Notes: generated by a model from the sequence alone, not told the origin. A stretch of DNA of 64,000 bases from Schistocephalus solidus (GCA_017591395.1 WEDG01001333.1:1-64000); one strand, 5' to 3'; shown: positions 23,430 through 35,290, numbered from the stretch's first letter. Numbers and translations are program-made.

Positions 23430-23800
23430 AGGAGGTTGTCAGTTTGGCAGAGTAGACGCCAGAGGGTTGGATGCCCGTGGGGTCTGTTGCTGAATGGCTG
23501 CACCTATGGTAAAATCAGAAGTTTCAGCAAAAATAGAGAGAGGGGCATTAGTTTGAGGATAATCAAATGTATGTATATCCGCAAGGATATCGTTGGCACG
23601 TTGAAAAGCCTCCACAGCTGTGTCAGGAAAATAAAACTCGTGGTTGCTTCCGCGTAAAAGATTATTGAGGGGTAACATAAATTGAGCGCAGTGAAGGATT
23701 AAGCGAAGATAAAAGTTGACAAGGTCCATAAAATGGCGCAGTTGTCAAGAAGAAGAAGGAATAGGGAACTCGCGAATAGCTGAAACTTTGGCATCTATGG
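23430..23800 (-). pseudogene. Gypsy connection/RNase H remnant
   Basis: The reading QLRHFMDLVNFYLRLILHCA then LPLNNLLRG and FAETSDFTIGAAIQQQ matches the tether and early RNase H of gypsy pol (usually a VDAS-type motif with a catalytic Asp). Here FAETSD stands in that place. Frame is kept from 23729 to 23439 and then lost. Confidence 0.75.
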
Positions 23801-23849
23801 GATGGCAACCAAAGGATTTCGTTGATGAAAGGTTGAAGCGTTTAAACAA

Positions 23850-25200
23850 AGTTTCGGAGTCCGAAAGGCATCCTGACAAACTCTGAAAGACCAAATCGGG
23901 TCGTAATAGCCGTTTTCGGGATTTTTTCTGGAACAACGGGGATTTGGTGGAAGACTTTGCCTAGGTCAATGCTGGAAAAGATTTTTGCATCGGCCAGGCT
24001 AGATGAAAAATCATGCAGATGTGGAATCGTATACCCGTCAGGAACAGCGCATTTGTTCAATCGTCGGTAGTCACCACAGGCGCGCTGGTCAGTTAGAGAT
24101 CTCTTGCACACCATATGCAGGGAAGCAGCCCAGGGACTTGTTGATGGCCGCACTATGCCTAGCTCTTTCATATGCTTTAACTCTACCTTTACGATAGCTA
24201 ACTTATCTTCGGCAAAACGATGGCGATGGCTTAAAACAGGGGATTCTGTAGTTGAACTAAAATGTATTATGGAGTGCTTACTAGGTTGATCAATCTGTGA
24301 GATTTGGATGATAAATAGAAATTATGAAAGTAAGCGATGATATGGAGTGAACGAAGGGACTGTTGAAATGCATGGATGAAATGTTGAACAGCATGAGTTG
24401 AACCTTTAGAGTATAAAAATGTCATCTGATTGATAAGTTAAAGGGAATTTATATCAATGAGCAGATGGAAAAAGGATATGAGATTGGCTCCAATAATTGT
24501 AGTATGAACGTCGGGAATAATAAATATCCAGAGAACTGACCGATCGAACTCCTACCTTCCTGAGATTTAGCGCAGTCACCTTTACTATGTGGGAGGATTC
24601 CTATTTCCATATCCCGCAGTCGGAAATTTCAGGTTGTCAGCTTGAGACCACTTGAGAACTTCCCGTTATTCTTTCTGAAGTGAAATATCTATCGGCGATA
24701 TAGTTTTGCTTTTGACACATTCAGCGCACTCCATCGGCCTTGGTGTTTGCTATTGGTAGTAAGTGATCTTACCGTGTTAATACAAAGAACCAAATGAACT
24801 TGATTAAAGGAGATCTCGGAGGTTGCTAATAGTCAATACTGAAGGAGATTGAAATCACATCGGGAGACGTAAACGTTTTAACTCAAAGGTACATCTTAAC
24901 TTCAGCTGCCAATGCTGAATGAATTAAGCTCACAAAGTTTTTTTCCTGTTGCACACACAAGCGCTTCTTACCCAAGTTGTCTATACTGACACTGAGCGTC
25001 GAATTTCTTGTTTTACTTTAAGTTTACGCCCAAATTATGCATTTATTTTGAGTGGTAAGCTTCAGATTGTTCACTGTGATTCCCCTTCGGAAAAACCATT
25101 CAAATTATTTTACTTTAGACCTTCTATGGAAAACGAGGCGCACTCTCGAATAACCCTTACATCTAGGGACCTCATATGTATTAGTATTTGCTCATTTAAA
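23850..25200 (-). repeat. Right arm of the ~1.35-kb inverted repeat
   Basis: Reverse complement of 17990-19345 with moderate divergence. Outer ends match from about CCCTTACATCTAGGGACC (25155) inwards. The inner end coincides with the RT deletion point near 23850. Confidence 0.85.
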
Positions 25201-25204
25201 CTAA

Positions 25205-26215
25205 ACTGTTTTCATTAAGTCGCAAATTAAGTTGCAAATTTGATTGCTCCCGTGGCATGCATAAGTTTTATGCGACTAGATGTAAAATACCAGTAAAATT
25301 TATCGAATGAGGAATTGCAGTGTTTTTGGTTCAAAAGCAAAATTGTGTTTTAGTTTGTAAAAAATAACCTGATAAAAATGCATAAATATTGAAGAAGATA
25401 CATCTTCTGACGTATACCATAAGAAAAAACGTCAGTGCATATTTTGTATTGAATAAAAAAGGAAATCCCTGTTACAGTCATTTTCATCGGCTTTTGTGGA
25501 AAAGTACAACGCATCAATATTCAGCAGCTGTGCTGCGCTTATAAACTAGGCAAGAAGGTTCATGTATAGTAAACTAACCACCACATAGAAGGCTAGGGCT
25601 GTCTTGCGCCCAGCAAGAATCAGCCCAACCTGCTTTAAACATGCGTTTACCGCATTGATGTCAGACAGACGGTACGCAGGAAACGGTATTGTTCGAGGTT
25701 GGTCAATTGTTGTTGTTTTGCACTTGCCTGCGATCTGCGTGCCAAGAAGTTAATGACGCACAAGCCCACTGACTTAAAGGAAAAATAGCGGTTGGTTGCC
25801 TAAAGAATAAACAAGAATGACACAATTGAGCACCCTGCTTTTTTCTTATTCATGCACATAAGCTCAGATAAGCAACCAAAATTGGGCACTGTTAAAAGAC
25901 AAAAATCAAATATTGATAACAATGCTGTGCTCAAAATGCCATCAAATTAGTATATTTAACATAATAGTGACAGTGGTTATGAAGAATAGAGATTTAATAA
26001 CAAACAAATACCTTTAGAGCCTCGTGTAGTAGCTCCATGTCTCGTTATATTTACTTTCGTAGAAAGGCAGGCAACAATCACACACGCTAGCCTTAAAACT
26101 TCCGCATGCACGCGAAAAGGTCTTCTCCATTGAGCATAATTTATTTTGGGGTGTAAAGCTAGTAATAGGGAAACGATTTCTAAACCAGATTTGAACATGT
26201 CCTATGATTTAGGGG
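25205..26215. other. AT-rich spacer, no gene seen
   Basis: No convincing ORF, repeat or RNA signal. Confidence 0.4.
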
Positions 26216-26219
26216 AGAT

Positions 26220-28068
26220 ATCAGTGCTATCCATGTCATTCCCATTATACAAACAAGTAGTACGACAAGTAGAATGAATAGTATATGCCAAAGACGCTAT
26301 ACCGTTCTAAGGACAAATGTACGAGCTAAAAACCCCGACACGTGTTTCGCCGAAGTTTCTGCTGCTGCCTGACACAGCAACGAGGGTTTCAGCTCCTCAG
26401 TGGGTCCCCAAGCGTTCTCTATGCGGTTTCTTGTATATGGACTCTAGAGAATGATCGGGGAAATAATTTCTGATATAAATCAGTGCAAGATATGGAGTCA
26501 GGTGATTCGGACATGACGTTATAGGGTCAGACCCGAAATTTCAATGAACATTTGGGTCGAAGACAATCATCCACTGTGCAATAACCACGTCATGACCTTT
26601 CTACAAGCAAGTATTACTACAAATAGAATGAATCTTATATGGCAAAGACGCTTTTACCGTACTTCCGACGTTTTTACTAGATAAAAGCCAAGACACGTGT
26701 TTCGCCGATGTTTCTGCTGCTGTCTGACACAGCAACAAGCGTTTCGGCTCCTCAATGGGTCCCCTAGCGTTCTCTATGCGGTTTTCGTATATGGACTCCA
26801 GAGTATAATTGCGGAAATAATTTATGAAATTATAAGGTGCAGAACATAGAGTTAGGTGATTCGGACATGACTTTTTAGGGTCAGACTCGAAATTTTAATA
26901 AACATTTCAGTCGAAGACAATCAACTACGGTGGAATAAACACGTCATGGCCATTCTACAAACAAGTAGTAAAACAAATAGTATGAATCTTATATGGCAAA
27001 GACGTTATACCGTTTTTCCGACATAGGTACTAGCTAAAAGCCGAGACCCGTGTTTTGCCGATATTTCTGCTGCTGCCTGATACAGAAACGAGGGGTTCGG
27101 ATCCTCAGTGGGTCCCCCAGCATTTTTTATGCGGTTTTTGGCATATGGACTCCAGAGTATAATTGGGGAAATAATTTCTGAAATGATTCAATGCAGGACA
27201 TGGAGTCAGGTGATAAGAACATTACGTTTTAGGGTCAGACCCAAAATTTTAACGAACATTTGGGTCGAAAACAATCAACCACTTCGGAACAATAACGTCC
27301 TGCCCATTCTGCAAACAAGTAGTACTACAAGTAGTGTGAATCTTATATGGCAAAGACGTTATACCGTACTTCCGACATAGATACTATCTAAAAGCCCAGA
27401 AACGTGTTTTACCGCTGTTTCTGCTGCTGCCTGACACAACAATGAGGGGTTCGGCTCCTCAGTGTGTCCCCTAGCGTTCTCTTTGTGGTTTTTGGTATAT
27501 GGACTCCAGAGAATGATCGCGGAAAAAATGTCTGATATTACTTAATGCAGGACGGAGTCAGGTGATTCGGACATGACGTTTGAGTGTCAGACCCGTAATT
27601 TCAATGAAAATTTGAGTCGAAGGCAATCAACAACTGTGGAAAAACCACGTTATTCTCATTCTTAATACAATTAGTACTACAAGAAGTATGAATCTTATAC
27701 GGCAAAGACGTTTTACTGTACTTCCGACATAGGTACTATGTAAAAGACCAGACACGTGTTTTGTCAATGTTTCTGCTGCTGCGTGACACAGCAACGAGGT
27801 GTTCGTTTCCTAAGTGTGTCTTCTATCGTTCTCTATGCAGCTTTTCGTATATGGACTTCAGAGTATAATTGGGGAAATAATTTCTGAAATGATTAAGTGC
27901 AGGACATGGAGTCAGCTGATTCGAACATGGCTTTTTAGGGTCAGAAATAAAATTTCAATGAAAATTTTGGACGAAGACAGTCAACCACTGTGAAATAAGC
28001 ACGTCATACTTATTCTGAAAATAATAAGTACTACAAGTAGTATGAATCTTATGTGGCAAAGACATTTA
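26220..28068 (+). repeat. 355-bp satellite, five full monomers and a partial sixth
   Basis: The phrase ATGAATCTTATATGGCAAAG (or variant) recurs near 26273, 26628, 26982, 27337, 27690 and 28042, giving a period of 353-355 bp. Each monomer also has TTTCTGCTGCTGCCTGACAC, CTCCTCAGTGGGTCCC, ATATGGACTCCAGAG and GGTCAGACCCGAAATTT. Monomers differ by scattered substitutions and small indels. No long ORF persists in all copies. On the minus strand each monomer has CTGAGGAG followed by CGAAAC or a variant. The array ends a few bases before the 3' end of a PLE at about 28080. Confidence 0.9.
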
Positions 28069-28079
28069 CAATATTTTAT

Positions 28080-30600
28080 AAAGCAGGTTACCTCTGTTGT
28101 TGTTAGGACCTCGATAGATAGGCTTATAACTTTGTTTGGACACAAAGTACCATCGTGACTTTAATGGGAAATTATCGTCCACCTTTTCTCCAAGACGCTT
28201 CTATTCTAATCCATTCTACTTCTTTGACACCCTTGATGGTTTCTTTTAGACTTTAAACATGCATGTAGGGATTCGATCATGACAAAATTGCAGGTTTCGT
28301 TAATATCATTCTTTCAATTAACGAAACCGAAATGTGTATCTTTTATGAATGTGCCAACCATTTGATGGCCATAACGCTTGAAAGCCCTGGTATGAATCTG
28401 CTGTCGGTTTTAACCTAACACATTTCAGGAGAATCCTTTTATCTCAACATTGGTGTAAAAAGTGCAATTTTTCTCTTGTTCAACATTTGAGAATCAAACA
28501 AGTATCCTATTGCTGAGCATAAAGCAAAACACTTCGCTCGAATTTGGTACGTAGGTATGCAAATAAGGGCATCTCAAGATAGTATATTAGAAGAGATGAT
28601 TTTTTGGGAAAAATGTAGAAAAATTTAATGCGTACATTTTCGAAACTGGTGCCCTAGCACGTTGTCAGATTTTAAGATGTCTACAAGAGCAATTATCTAG
28701 TTAACCGTGTCTAACAGAAGATTCTACGACTGGGCGACGTTTTGTTCCAATGCGCGTTAAAGGTAATTCGTCATCCCATCATGATTGGATGCGCGTATTT
28801 CCAAGTTTTCCTTGAGGATTTTTGTATGTGGCATCTAAATCGATCTACTGATTGCTCCCAGGAATTTGAGGCCTTATCTAATGGGGCAGGTGCCCACAAT
28901 CCGAGTGCTCTCCAATTCGAATTTATGCCCAGTGTCCAATATGTGCGTGGCACCCTATGATAAGTTGTCTCGCCTTTTGACCGCTAAATGGGGTTCCTTT
29001 AAGGCAGTTGCGATTGATATCCAAGTTTCACACTATAAATGACATCCCACATGTAACATAGGATTTTGTAGACAACACCTTTTCTATTAAGCTAGCCAAC
29101 CCTGACTTCAGGGTGTACAAGTTGTGAGCGTAAGGTAGACGCGGGGTGGTGTGCTACTTGTATCTGGTGTTTTCTTAGCTGTGTTTCGACAAGTTCGGAT
29201 GCATTTTTAACGTATCGGAGAGTTCGCCAGGTCATTGGGTTTGCTGCCTGAGTGGTCGTGCCGTTCGAAATATCTTTCTGTTTGACTATTGCCGCCTCAG
29301 ACATTTATACACGAAGTCATGTGGGCGTCCAGTTTTGGAGAATAAGTCAAATAGGTATGTCATTTCTACCTGATAACCTTCTTCATTAGAGCAGAGTGTT
29401 TTGGCTCGATGTAGGAGACTGCTGACAGAACTCCTTTTGTGAGAGACGGGGTGGTTATGCTTAAAGAGTATTATGACCTCAGAATATGTTTCTTTGCGAT
29501 AAATTGATGTATGGAGGGATCCATCAGTTTTTCCTTGTACGAGAACATCCAGAAATGGGAGTCGTCCATCAACCTCTGTTTCGAACGTGAATTCAATTCC
29601 TGGAAATGCAGAGTTCAGATTATTGTGGTGGAGGACTAAGTGCTTTCTCTAAATGAGGACATATGTGTCATCAACGTAGAGCATTCATAATTTTGGTTCA
29701 GATGTAGGAATAAGTATCGATTCTACTTTCTGCAGTATGGCCTCAACCAGAAACCGGATATGAGTAGGAGCTCCTTTAGGTTGTTGATAGCATTGGCCGG
29801 TGAAAGAAAAGTTGGTTTCTAGACAGGGATCTAGTAGTTGGAGTAACGCATCGGCAGATAGATCAGTGATCTGAGTCTGAAGTAGTCCTTCGGTGCAGCA
29901 TCTCGCTAAATCCAGAGGATTTGAGGTGAAGAGCGAGACCACATCGAATGAAACTATTATTTCCCCAGGTGAAACTGTTAATCGTTTTAGTTTGTCCAGG
30001 CAACCTTTTGCATCTTCAATGGAGTACTAAGAATTCTCTGTAAGTGAATGTTTTGGTAAACTAGCCACTTTGATATTTTATGCTTGAGTGCACCGACTAA
30101 GGCGATTATCGGTCACAGTAGAGTACCATTTTTGTGAATTTATGGAAGATCATATATTTTGGCAATGTTGGGTTTCTTCTGTTTTAAGGATTACGGAAGA
30201 ACTCCTGAGATTAATTTCTTCCCGGTAAGGAGTTTCAATGTTTTTTTTTCAATGCATGCATTTTGTGAATTTGTGGGGTCAGAGGACAGAGGTTTGTATG
30301 TGGAATCATCCTTCAAGAGTGACGACATCTTCCCTGTGTAGTCTGCTTTGATTAAATTGGTGGTTATATCTCCTTTGTCGGTCTGTTATTGTCTTGTTTA
30401 AGTGCATTTAGTGCATTTCCCTCCTCGCTAGATATTGGTAAGTGCTTACTTCGTTTCTTCAAGGCCTCACAGTACTGCTGCGACTTGTGAACTGCTCTTA
30501 TTATGTAAGATTTGTTGCCGATAGGATTGCTTCGAAGGTGGAAAGGAAGTCGAGGTTATTGGGAATCGTCGGATTCTACTTCACTCCTTTTCCACAGCAT
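28080..30600 (-). pseudogene. Penelope-like element A (RT, GIY-YIG, 3' tail)
   Basis: From high to low coordinates: a pre-RT region (TKEI near 30370, TYKPLSSDPTN near 30290), then VSFDVVSLFTS at 29965-29930. Next come CYQQPKGAPTHIRF, LYVDDTYVLI (catalytic YVDD intact, about 29680-29650), FETEVDGRLPFLDVLVQGK (29590-29530) and HPVSHKRSSVSSLLHRAK. The thumb/linker TWRTLRYVKNASELV lies at 29250-29200. A GIY-YIG remnant lies near 29050-28740 (VVYKILC, HLAVKRRDNLS, LDTGHKFELESTRI) and then a non-coding tail to 28080. Stops interrupt the frame (after SEPKL, after VLI, after CLRRQ). It is inactive but unusually readable. Confidence 0.85.
28293..28328. other. Perfect 12-bp hairpin in the PLE tail
   Basis: GGTTTCGTTAAT (28293-28304) and ATTAACGAAACC (28317-28328) are exact reverse complements with a 12-nt spacer. 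It sits in the PLE 3' tail. The paralogous tail near 30820-30845 has lost the left half of the stem. Confidence 0.7.
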
Positions 30601-30604
30601 GTGC

Positions 30605-31487
30605 TCCTTTGTTGTTAGGACCTTGAACGATAGGTTTATAACTTTGCTTGAAAACGAAGTATCACCGTGAAATTTTTGGTAATTCCTCATCCAATTTGTC
30701 TGAATGACGCCTTTAATTTGATCCCTTCTACTTCTGAGACGCGCGTGATTGTCTCGTGTGTAGTTTCAAACATGTGTGTAGGGAGTCGACCTTGACGAAA
30801 TTGAATTTTTCTTTCTTTTCATTTTTTGAATTTACGAAACCGGTAATGTGCATCTCTCATGAATGCTCCAAGCATTTGATGGCCATATCGCATAGCGGCT
30901 TGAAAGCCCTGGGATTAAATCTACTGCCAGCTGTACTTTCACCGATTTCGAAAGAATCCTGTTGTCTTGAAATCGATGTAAAAAGGATAATTGTTCTCGC
31001 GTAAACTTTCGCGAATTGCACACTTATCCTATCATTGAGCATGAAGCAAAACAATTCGATCTACGTAATTACGCATGTAGTGAAATACGGATATCCCAAG
31101 ATATTTAATTAGGAGAGATGAAATTCTTTGGTAAAACATGAAAACTCAAATGCGTAAATGATCAAAACTGGTGCCACAGCTCATCGTCAGACTTCGAAAT
31201 GTGTACAAGTACAATTATCTAATTAACCGTGTCTAGCAGAAGAATCTACGGCTGGGTGATATTTTCTCCAATATGCCCTACGTATAATTGGTAATCCCAT
31301 CATGACTGGCCGTGTGCATACTAATTTGTCCTTGAGGATTTTGTATGTGGCATGTAAATCGATCTGCAAATTGATGCATCCCTCATCTAAGTGCATTGCT
31401 TCCAGGTTTTCGCGGCCTTTTCCCATTGGGCAGGAGCCCAGTATCCGTTATCTTGGATGCAGATTTATGCCCAGTATCCAGAAAGGT
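30605..31487 (-). repeat. PLE tail repeat upstream of element A (GIY-YIG end plus 3' tail)
   Basis: The block 30605-31487 is a diverged direct repeat of about 28085-28960. Both contain TTGTTAGGACCT near the low end, an ATAGG(C/T)TTATAACTTTG segment and, on the minus strand, the nuclease end (INLQIDLHATYKILKDKL near 31370-31310). It lies immediately 5' of element A on the same strand, which is how PLE terminal direct repeats (pLTRs) are typically placed. Confidence 0.75.
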
Positions 31488-31489
31488 GT

Positions 31490-32445
31490 TTCGAACGACG
31501 AAATTACTCAGGAAACAAACCCAATGACCTGGTGAAATCTCCCATACGTGAAAAATATATCTGAACTTGTTTAAACGCAACTAAGAAAACACCGGATAAA
31601 AGTAGCACACCACCCCGCATCAACCTTAACTAACCCTGAAGTCAGGGTTGGCTAGCTTAATAGAAAAGGTGTTGTCTACAAAATCCTATGTTACATGTGG
31701 GATGTCATTTATAGTGTGAAACTTGGATATCCATCGCAACTGCCTTAAAGGAACTTCATTTAGCGGTCAAAAGGCGAGACAACTTATCATAGGGTGCCAC
31801 GCACATATTGGACACTGGGCATAAATTCGAATTGGAGAGCACTCGGATTGTGGGCACCTGCCCCATTAGATAAGGCCTCAAATTCCTGGGAGCAATCAGT
31901 AGATCGATTTAGATGCCACATACAAAATCCTCAAGGAAAACTTGAAATACGCGCATCCAATCATGATGGGATGACGAATTACCTTTAACGCGCATTGGAA
32001 CAAACGTCGCCCAGTCGTAGAATCTTCTGTTAGACACGGTTAACTAGATAATTGCTCTTGTAGACATCTTAAAATCTGACAACGTGCTAGGGCACCAGTT
32101 TCGAAAATGTACGCATTACATTTCTACATTTTTCCCAAAAAATCATCTCTTCTAATATACTATCTTGAGATGCCCTTATTTGCATACCTACGCACCAAAT
32201 TCGAGCGAAGTGTTTTGCTTTATGCTCGGTGATAGGATACTTGTTTAATTCTTAAATGTTGAACAAGAGAAAAATTGCACTTTTTACACCAATGTTGAAA
32301 TAAAAGGATTCTACTGAAATTCTTTAGGTTAAAACCGGCAGCAGATTCATACCAGGGCTTTCAAACCGCTATGTGCTATGGCCATAAAATGCTTGAAACA
32401 TTAATAAGTTATGCACATTTACGTGAAATGTTTTTTATGCAGGTT
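31490..32445 (+). pseudogene. Penelope-like element C, inverted 3' third
   Basis: The plus strand reads NPMTW, LPYVKNISELV, QLRKHRIKVAHHPASTL and NPEVRVG (31505-31645), then the same GIY-YIG remnant as element A. Its 31640-32120 portion is nearly the exact reverse complement of 28660-29110, down to the shared stops. The 3' tail fades out near 32445. It therefore forms an inverted repeat with element A. Confidence 0.8.
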
Positions 32446-32449
32446 TTAT

Positions 32450-34340
32450 GATTGTCAACAACGGAGTTTAACATCAGATCGTTCTGCATGACTGAGAACC
32501 TATAGGGTCGGTCTTTATATGCAGGTAATTTCATTTCTGCGTCCTATGAACGATGACAAGTTATATTGCAGCGTGCATCTTTAATGGGATAGAAGTGGTC
32601 ACCTGCCCTCTGGCTAGGTATTTCGCCTTGATCTTTTTACTGATCCATACTATTTATCATACCTGATACTCCAATTTCTATTCATTAACTTTCCCGCAGC
32701 AACATATTCACGGTTGCAACTGTACCTGAGTCCCTTAAAATGGCCATTGGTATGCTTTCGATACTTTATCCAGTATTTTGTTTCAACCTACCTAATCCCA
32801 TGTAGATCTGGAATCGCTGGTAGAAGATTCCGGAGCCGAGATATAAGTTTGTACCAGCACTCTGGTGGTTTTTCTACAACATTTGGGTTTCGCTCGCACT
32901 ACCTGCGGCCTGCTTAAATGCCTTGAACACATCTTGCGTGCCAACTGGCCTCGGAGGAGTGTCTGGGCCATCTAATCACAGAGACTGTCGCTACTGCCCC
33001 CACTATGGACGGTGTTGCTGAGGCGACTAAACTGTGGTCACCGTCTCCGCATAGCTCTTTTTTACCCGGTGCTGCATTGCCACCACTTCCTGTTGAAGGT
33101 GAGGCTCCTGCTTCCGATCCTCCGCTTCTCTGCCAAGAGCCAAAGACGGAGGTGGAGGAGAAAGAGCAGCAGACTACGATGACTGAAACGATGCGCGCTC
33201 CGATGCCTACGGAAATGAGTTTATGTTAGGTCAATGGAAATAAAATTTCAGAATCGCCAAAGGCTTCCTCTCTTACGTCAACAATGTTCCTTTTTTCCCA
33301 GTTAGGCCAAATCTACAGGTATACAACAAAGACACCGATCTTCTGATCATGGCCAGCACATACTTGCCTTTTCAAATGGGACATCTTCATTTTTCGTCTA
33401 TACTTTTTATTTATTCACATTAGAGATATTACTTTGTTCAAATTCACCGCCTCGTGAGCAATTTTCAGCTACAACAGGGCATTTCATTTGCATTCGGGTT
33501 CAACGGCTCAAAAATTTCGTGTTAAGATTTGAATGGAACTCCGAAAAGGACCATGCTTAGCTAAAAACTGGACAAATAACACCATATTGCTAACTTTGTT
33601 GCACTGAAACCATTCTTAAACGAAGAATAAGTCAGTGGGATGTTTCGCTTGTCCATGTGGCTCGTTAAGATAAAGGAGTTTATGACAGGTGTCTGTTTTC
33701 TAATTAAAATCTAGGCAAATAGCTGTTTATATACACGATGGAAGTTCAGCTGAAGGGTATTTGGAACGCATAAGGCGATTTCCAATAGGTATTCTGATTG
33801 TATTGAAGGCACTCATCGTTGATTAATGGTTGGTTGGTAGCTGCTTTTTTTAACTGTTTATCATTTCTGTTTGAAGTTAGATTTGTTGACATGTATTCTG
33901 CTTATCTGTAGTTTACCGTCGATGAGTGGCTTAGTAGTGTGCAGCTAACTTTTGTCCGTAAACAATTTGCGCATTTTTATAAGCGTCATTGGTTATGTTT
34001 GCCTGCTTGCGTGTTTAGTCTTCGACCGACGCTGCAAGAATTCATCGGCAGAAATAACGATGTCTCATATAGGCTTGTAGGAAAGCGGGGGGTTTGAGAA
34101 GCAGTTTCACCACTTTAAGCGGAACTGCTGCATCCAGTGTAAGATGCCAATTATAACGCCTTTACACGTCAAGCAGATTAGTAAGGCCATTTGTAAAATT
34201 GACAATAACCCTCGCGTTTGTAATTTTTCTGTCTAGTCTGTTCATGTGAGCTTATTTAATATTAAAAAGCGAAACCAACAAGCAACATTTTCCATAAGAA
34301 CGTAAATAGGGAAAATCACATCACACTTATTGACAGCAAT
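32450..34340. other. Spacer with one unrecognised short ORF
   Basis: Mostly AT-rich with no recognised element. The exception is a GC-richer patch near 32930-33230 holding a 74-codon plus-strand ORF (33005-33229) rich in Pro, Glu and Thr (for example PPLPVEGEAPASDPP). Whether this is a gene fragment, a retroelement gag start or chance cannot be told. Confidence 0.35.
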
Positions 34341-34344
34341 CTTC

Positions 34345-34545
34345 ATGAATCTGTCTTCACACAGGGTGAGGGAAGAGAGAGGGAGGTAGCTGCCACGCGC
34401 AAGTCACCATCTCGGTGCCCAGTCTGCTGTGAGACCCTCTGTGAACATCTTCGTAGTCGACGGTCGGACTGTCATTGACTGCGCTAGTCGCTGTCTGATG
34501 TGACTGCGTGAATTTAACCATTTTGTTAGTGAGAGGAAGTCACCG
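34345..34545 (+). repeat. Diverged copy of the array's non-coding module
   Basis: Shares with the array module, in the same order, GAATCTGTCTTCACAC, AGAGAGAGGGAGGTAG, CGCGCAAGTCACC, ATGGAGCATGCGG-like degraded sequence and CGACGGTCGGACTGTC. No LINE part is attached, so the module can occur alone. Confidence 0.65.
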
Positions 34546-34984
34546 GATTAACGGGCTATGGAGGATATACATACGCACAGGAATTTAGTTTACATTTAAA
34601 TGTCATGAGGTAAAAGTCTTTTTGAATAGGCAAGGCTTCCTTCGGTTTAAAACATAAGTATTTCGAAAATCAACATTACGTCCTTAATAGGCCCAATCAT
34701 ATATAATGGTGGTCAATGGTCCAAATTGTACAATGCCCGGAATAATAAATCTGTGCACGCGTAATATGTTCAGCAGAGATGAATCGGACCGATAGAAGCT
34801 TAGCGACGCTTGCCTCACTGGGGTTGAATCTGCGGTCGCAGATCATTGCTTTCGACCTCGAGTAGACGGAGCGTTCACAGATTGTGGTCTGCATTCTCTA
34901 ACTTTTTGATTCTTATCAATATCAATTGTCGATAGAAGCAAAGAGGCAAGTTTTGTAGCCTACGTCCAACGATGGTCTCTATGT

Positions 34985-35290
34985 CTGGCGTCCTTGTTCA
35001 AGGCTCACTGCCTCGAGTTCATTCAACTTCTGAGGTAGCCGTTTTAGACTCACTGACCTTTCGGACACTTGACTGACTTCCGAAAGTTCAAACCGTCGTA
35101 GTCCGAAGATATCCCCCGTATGCTCCACGTGGACTTGCGCGTGGATTTTATTTTCAAGTGATAGTAGCCTTGCGCTGCAGCTACCGCACTCTCTCTTCCT
35201 CCACAACCAGAGCCCAGTGTCATGACAGAGTCAAGAAAACCGGAGGCGAGAGAGGGTGCAGGTGGCTGGCACGGCCCGAGCAACCACACC
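34985..35290 (-). repeat. Second stand-alone copy of the array's non-coding module
   Basis: On the minus strand it starts with CCGTGCCAGCCACCTGC (35285) and continues CTCCGGTTTTCTTGACTCTG, GAGAGTGCGGTAGCTGCAGC, GCGCAAGTCCACGTGGAGCA and TCGGACTACGACGGT, following the array module for about 220 bp. It lies 0.7 kb downstream of the LINE 3' end on the same strand. Confidence 0.75.

Larger units (their letters stand above)
21840..25200 (-). pseudogene. Ty3/gypsy retrotransposon, minus-strand copy (protease to integrase)
   Basis: From high to low coordinates the order is protease end (IIPDVHTTIIGANLI near 24510-24460), linker (HFSSTTESPVLSHRHRFAED near 24270-24210), RT (MKELGIVRPSTSPWAASLHM, DYRRLNKCAVPDGYTIPH, FVRMPFGLRN), connection/RNase H, integrase and a C-terminal tail. 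The RT jumps from the FINEI segment straight to a GCHPIDAKVSAIREFPIP segment at about 23845, so the catalytic aspartates are deleted. Several frameshifts separate the domains. It is a dead LTR element of a type common in flatworm genomes. Confidence 0.85.

Noticed and set aside
26380..26405. Functional hammerhead ribozyme in the satellite
   Set aside because: CUGANGA and GAAAC motifs are only three bases apart, leaving no room for stem II, and no convincing stem I/III pairing was found by eye. Kept only as a low-level finding.
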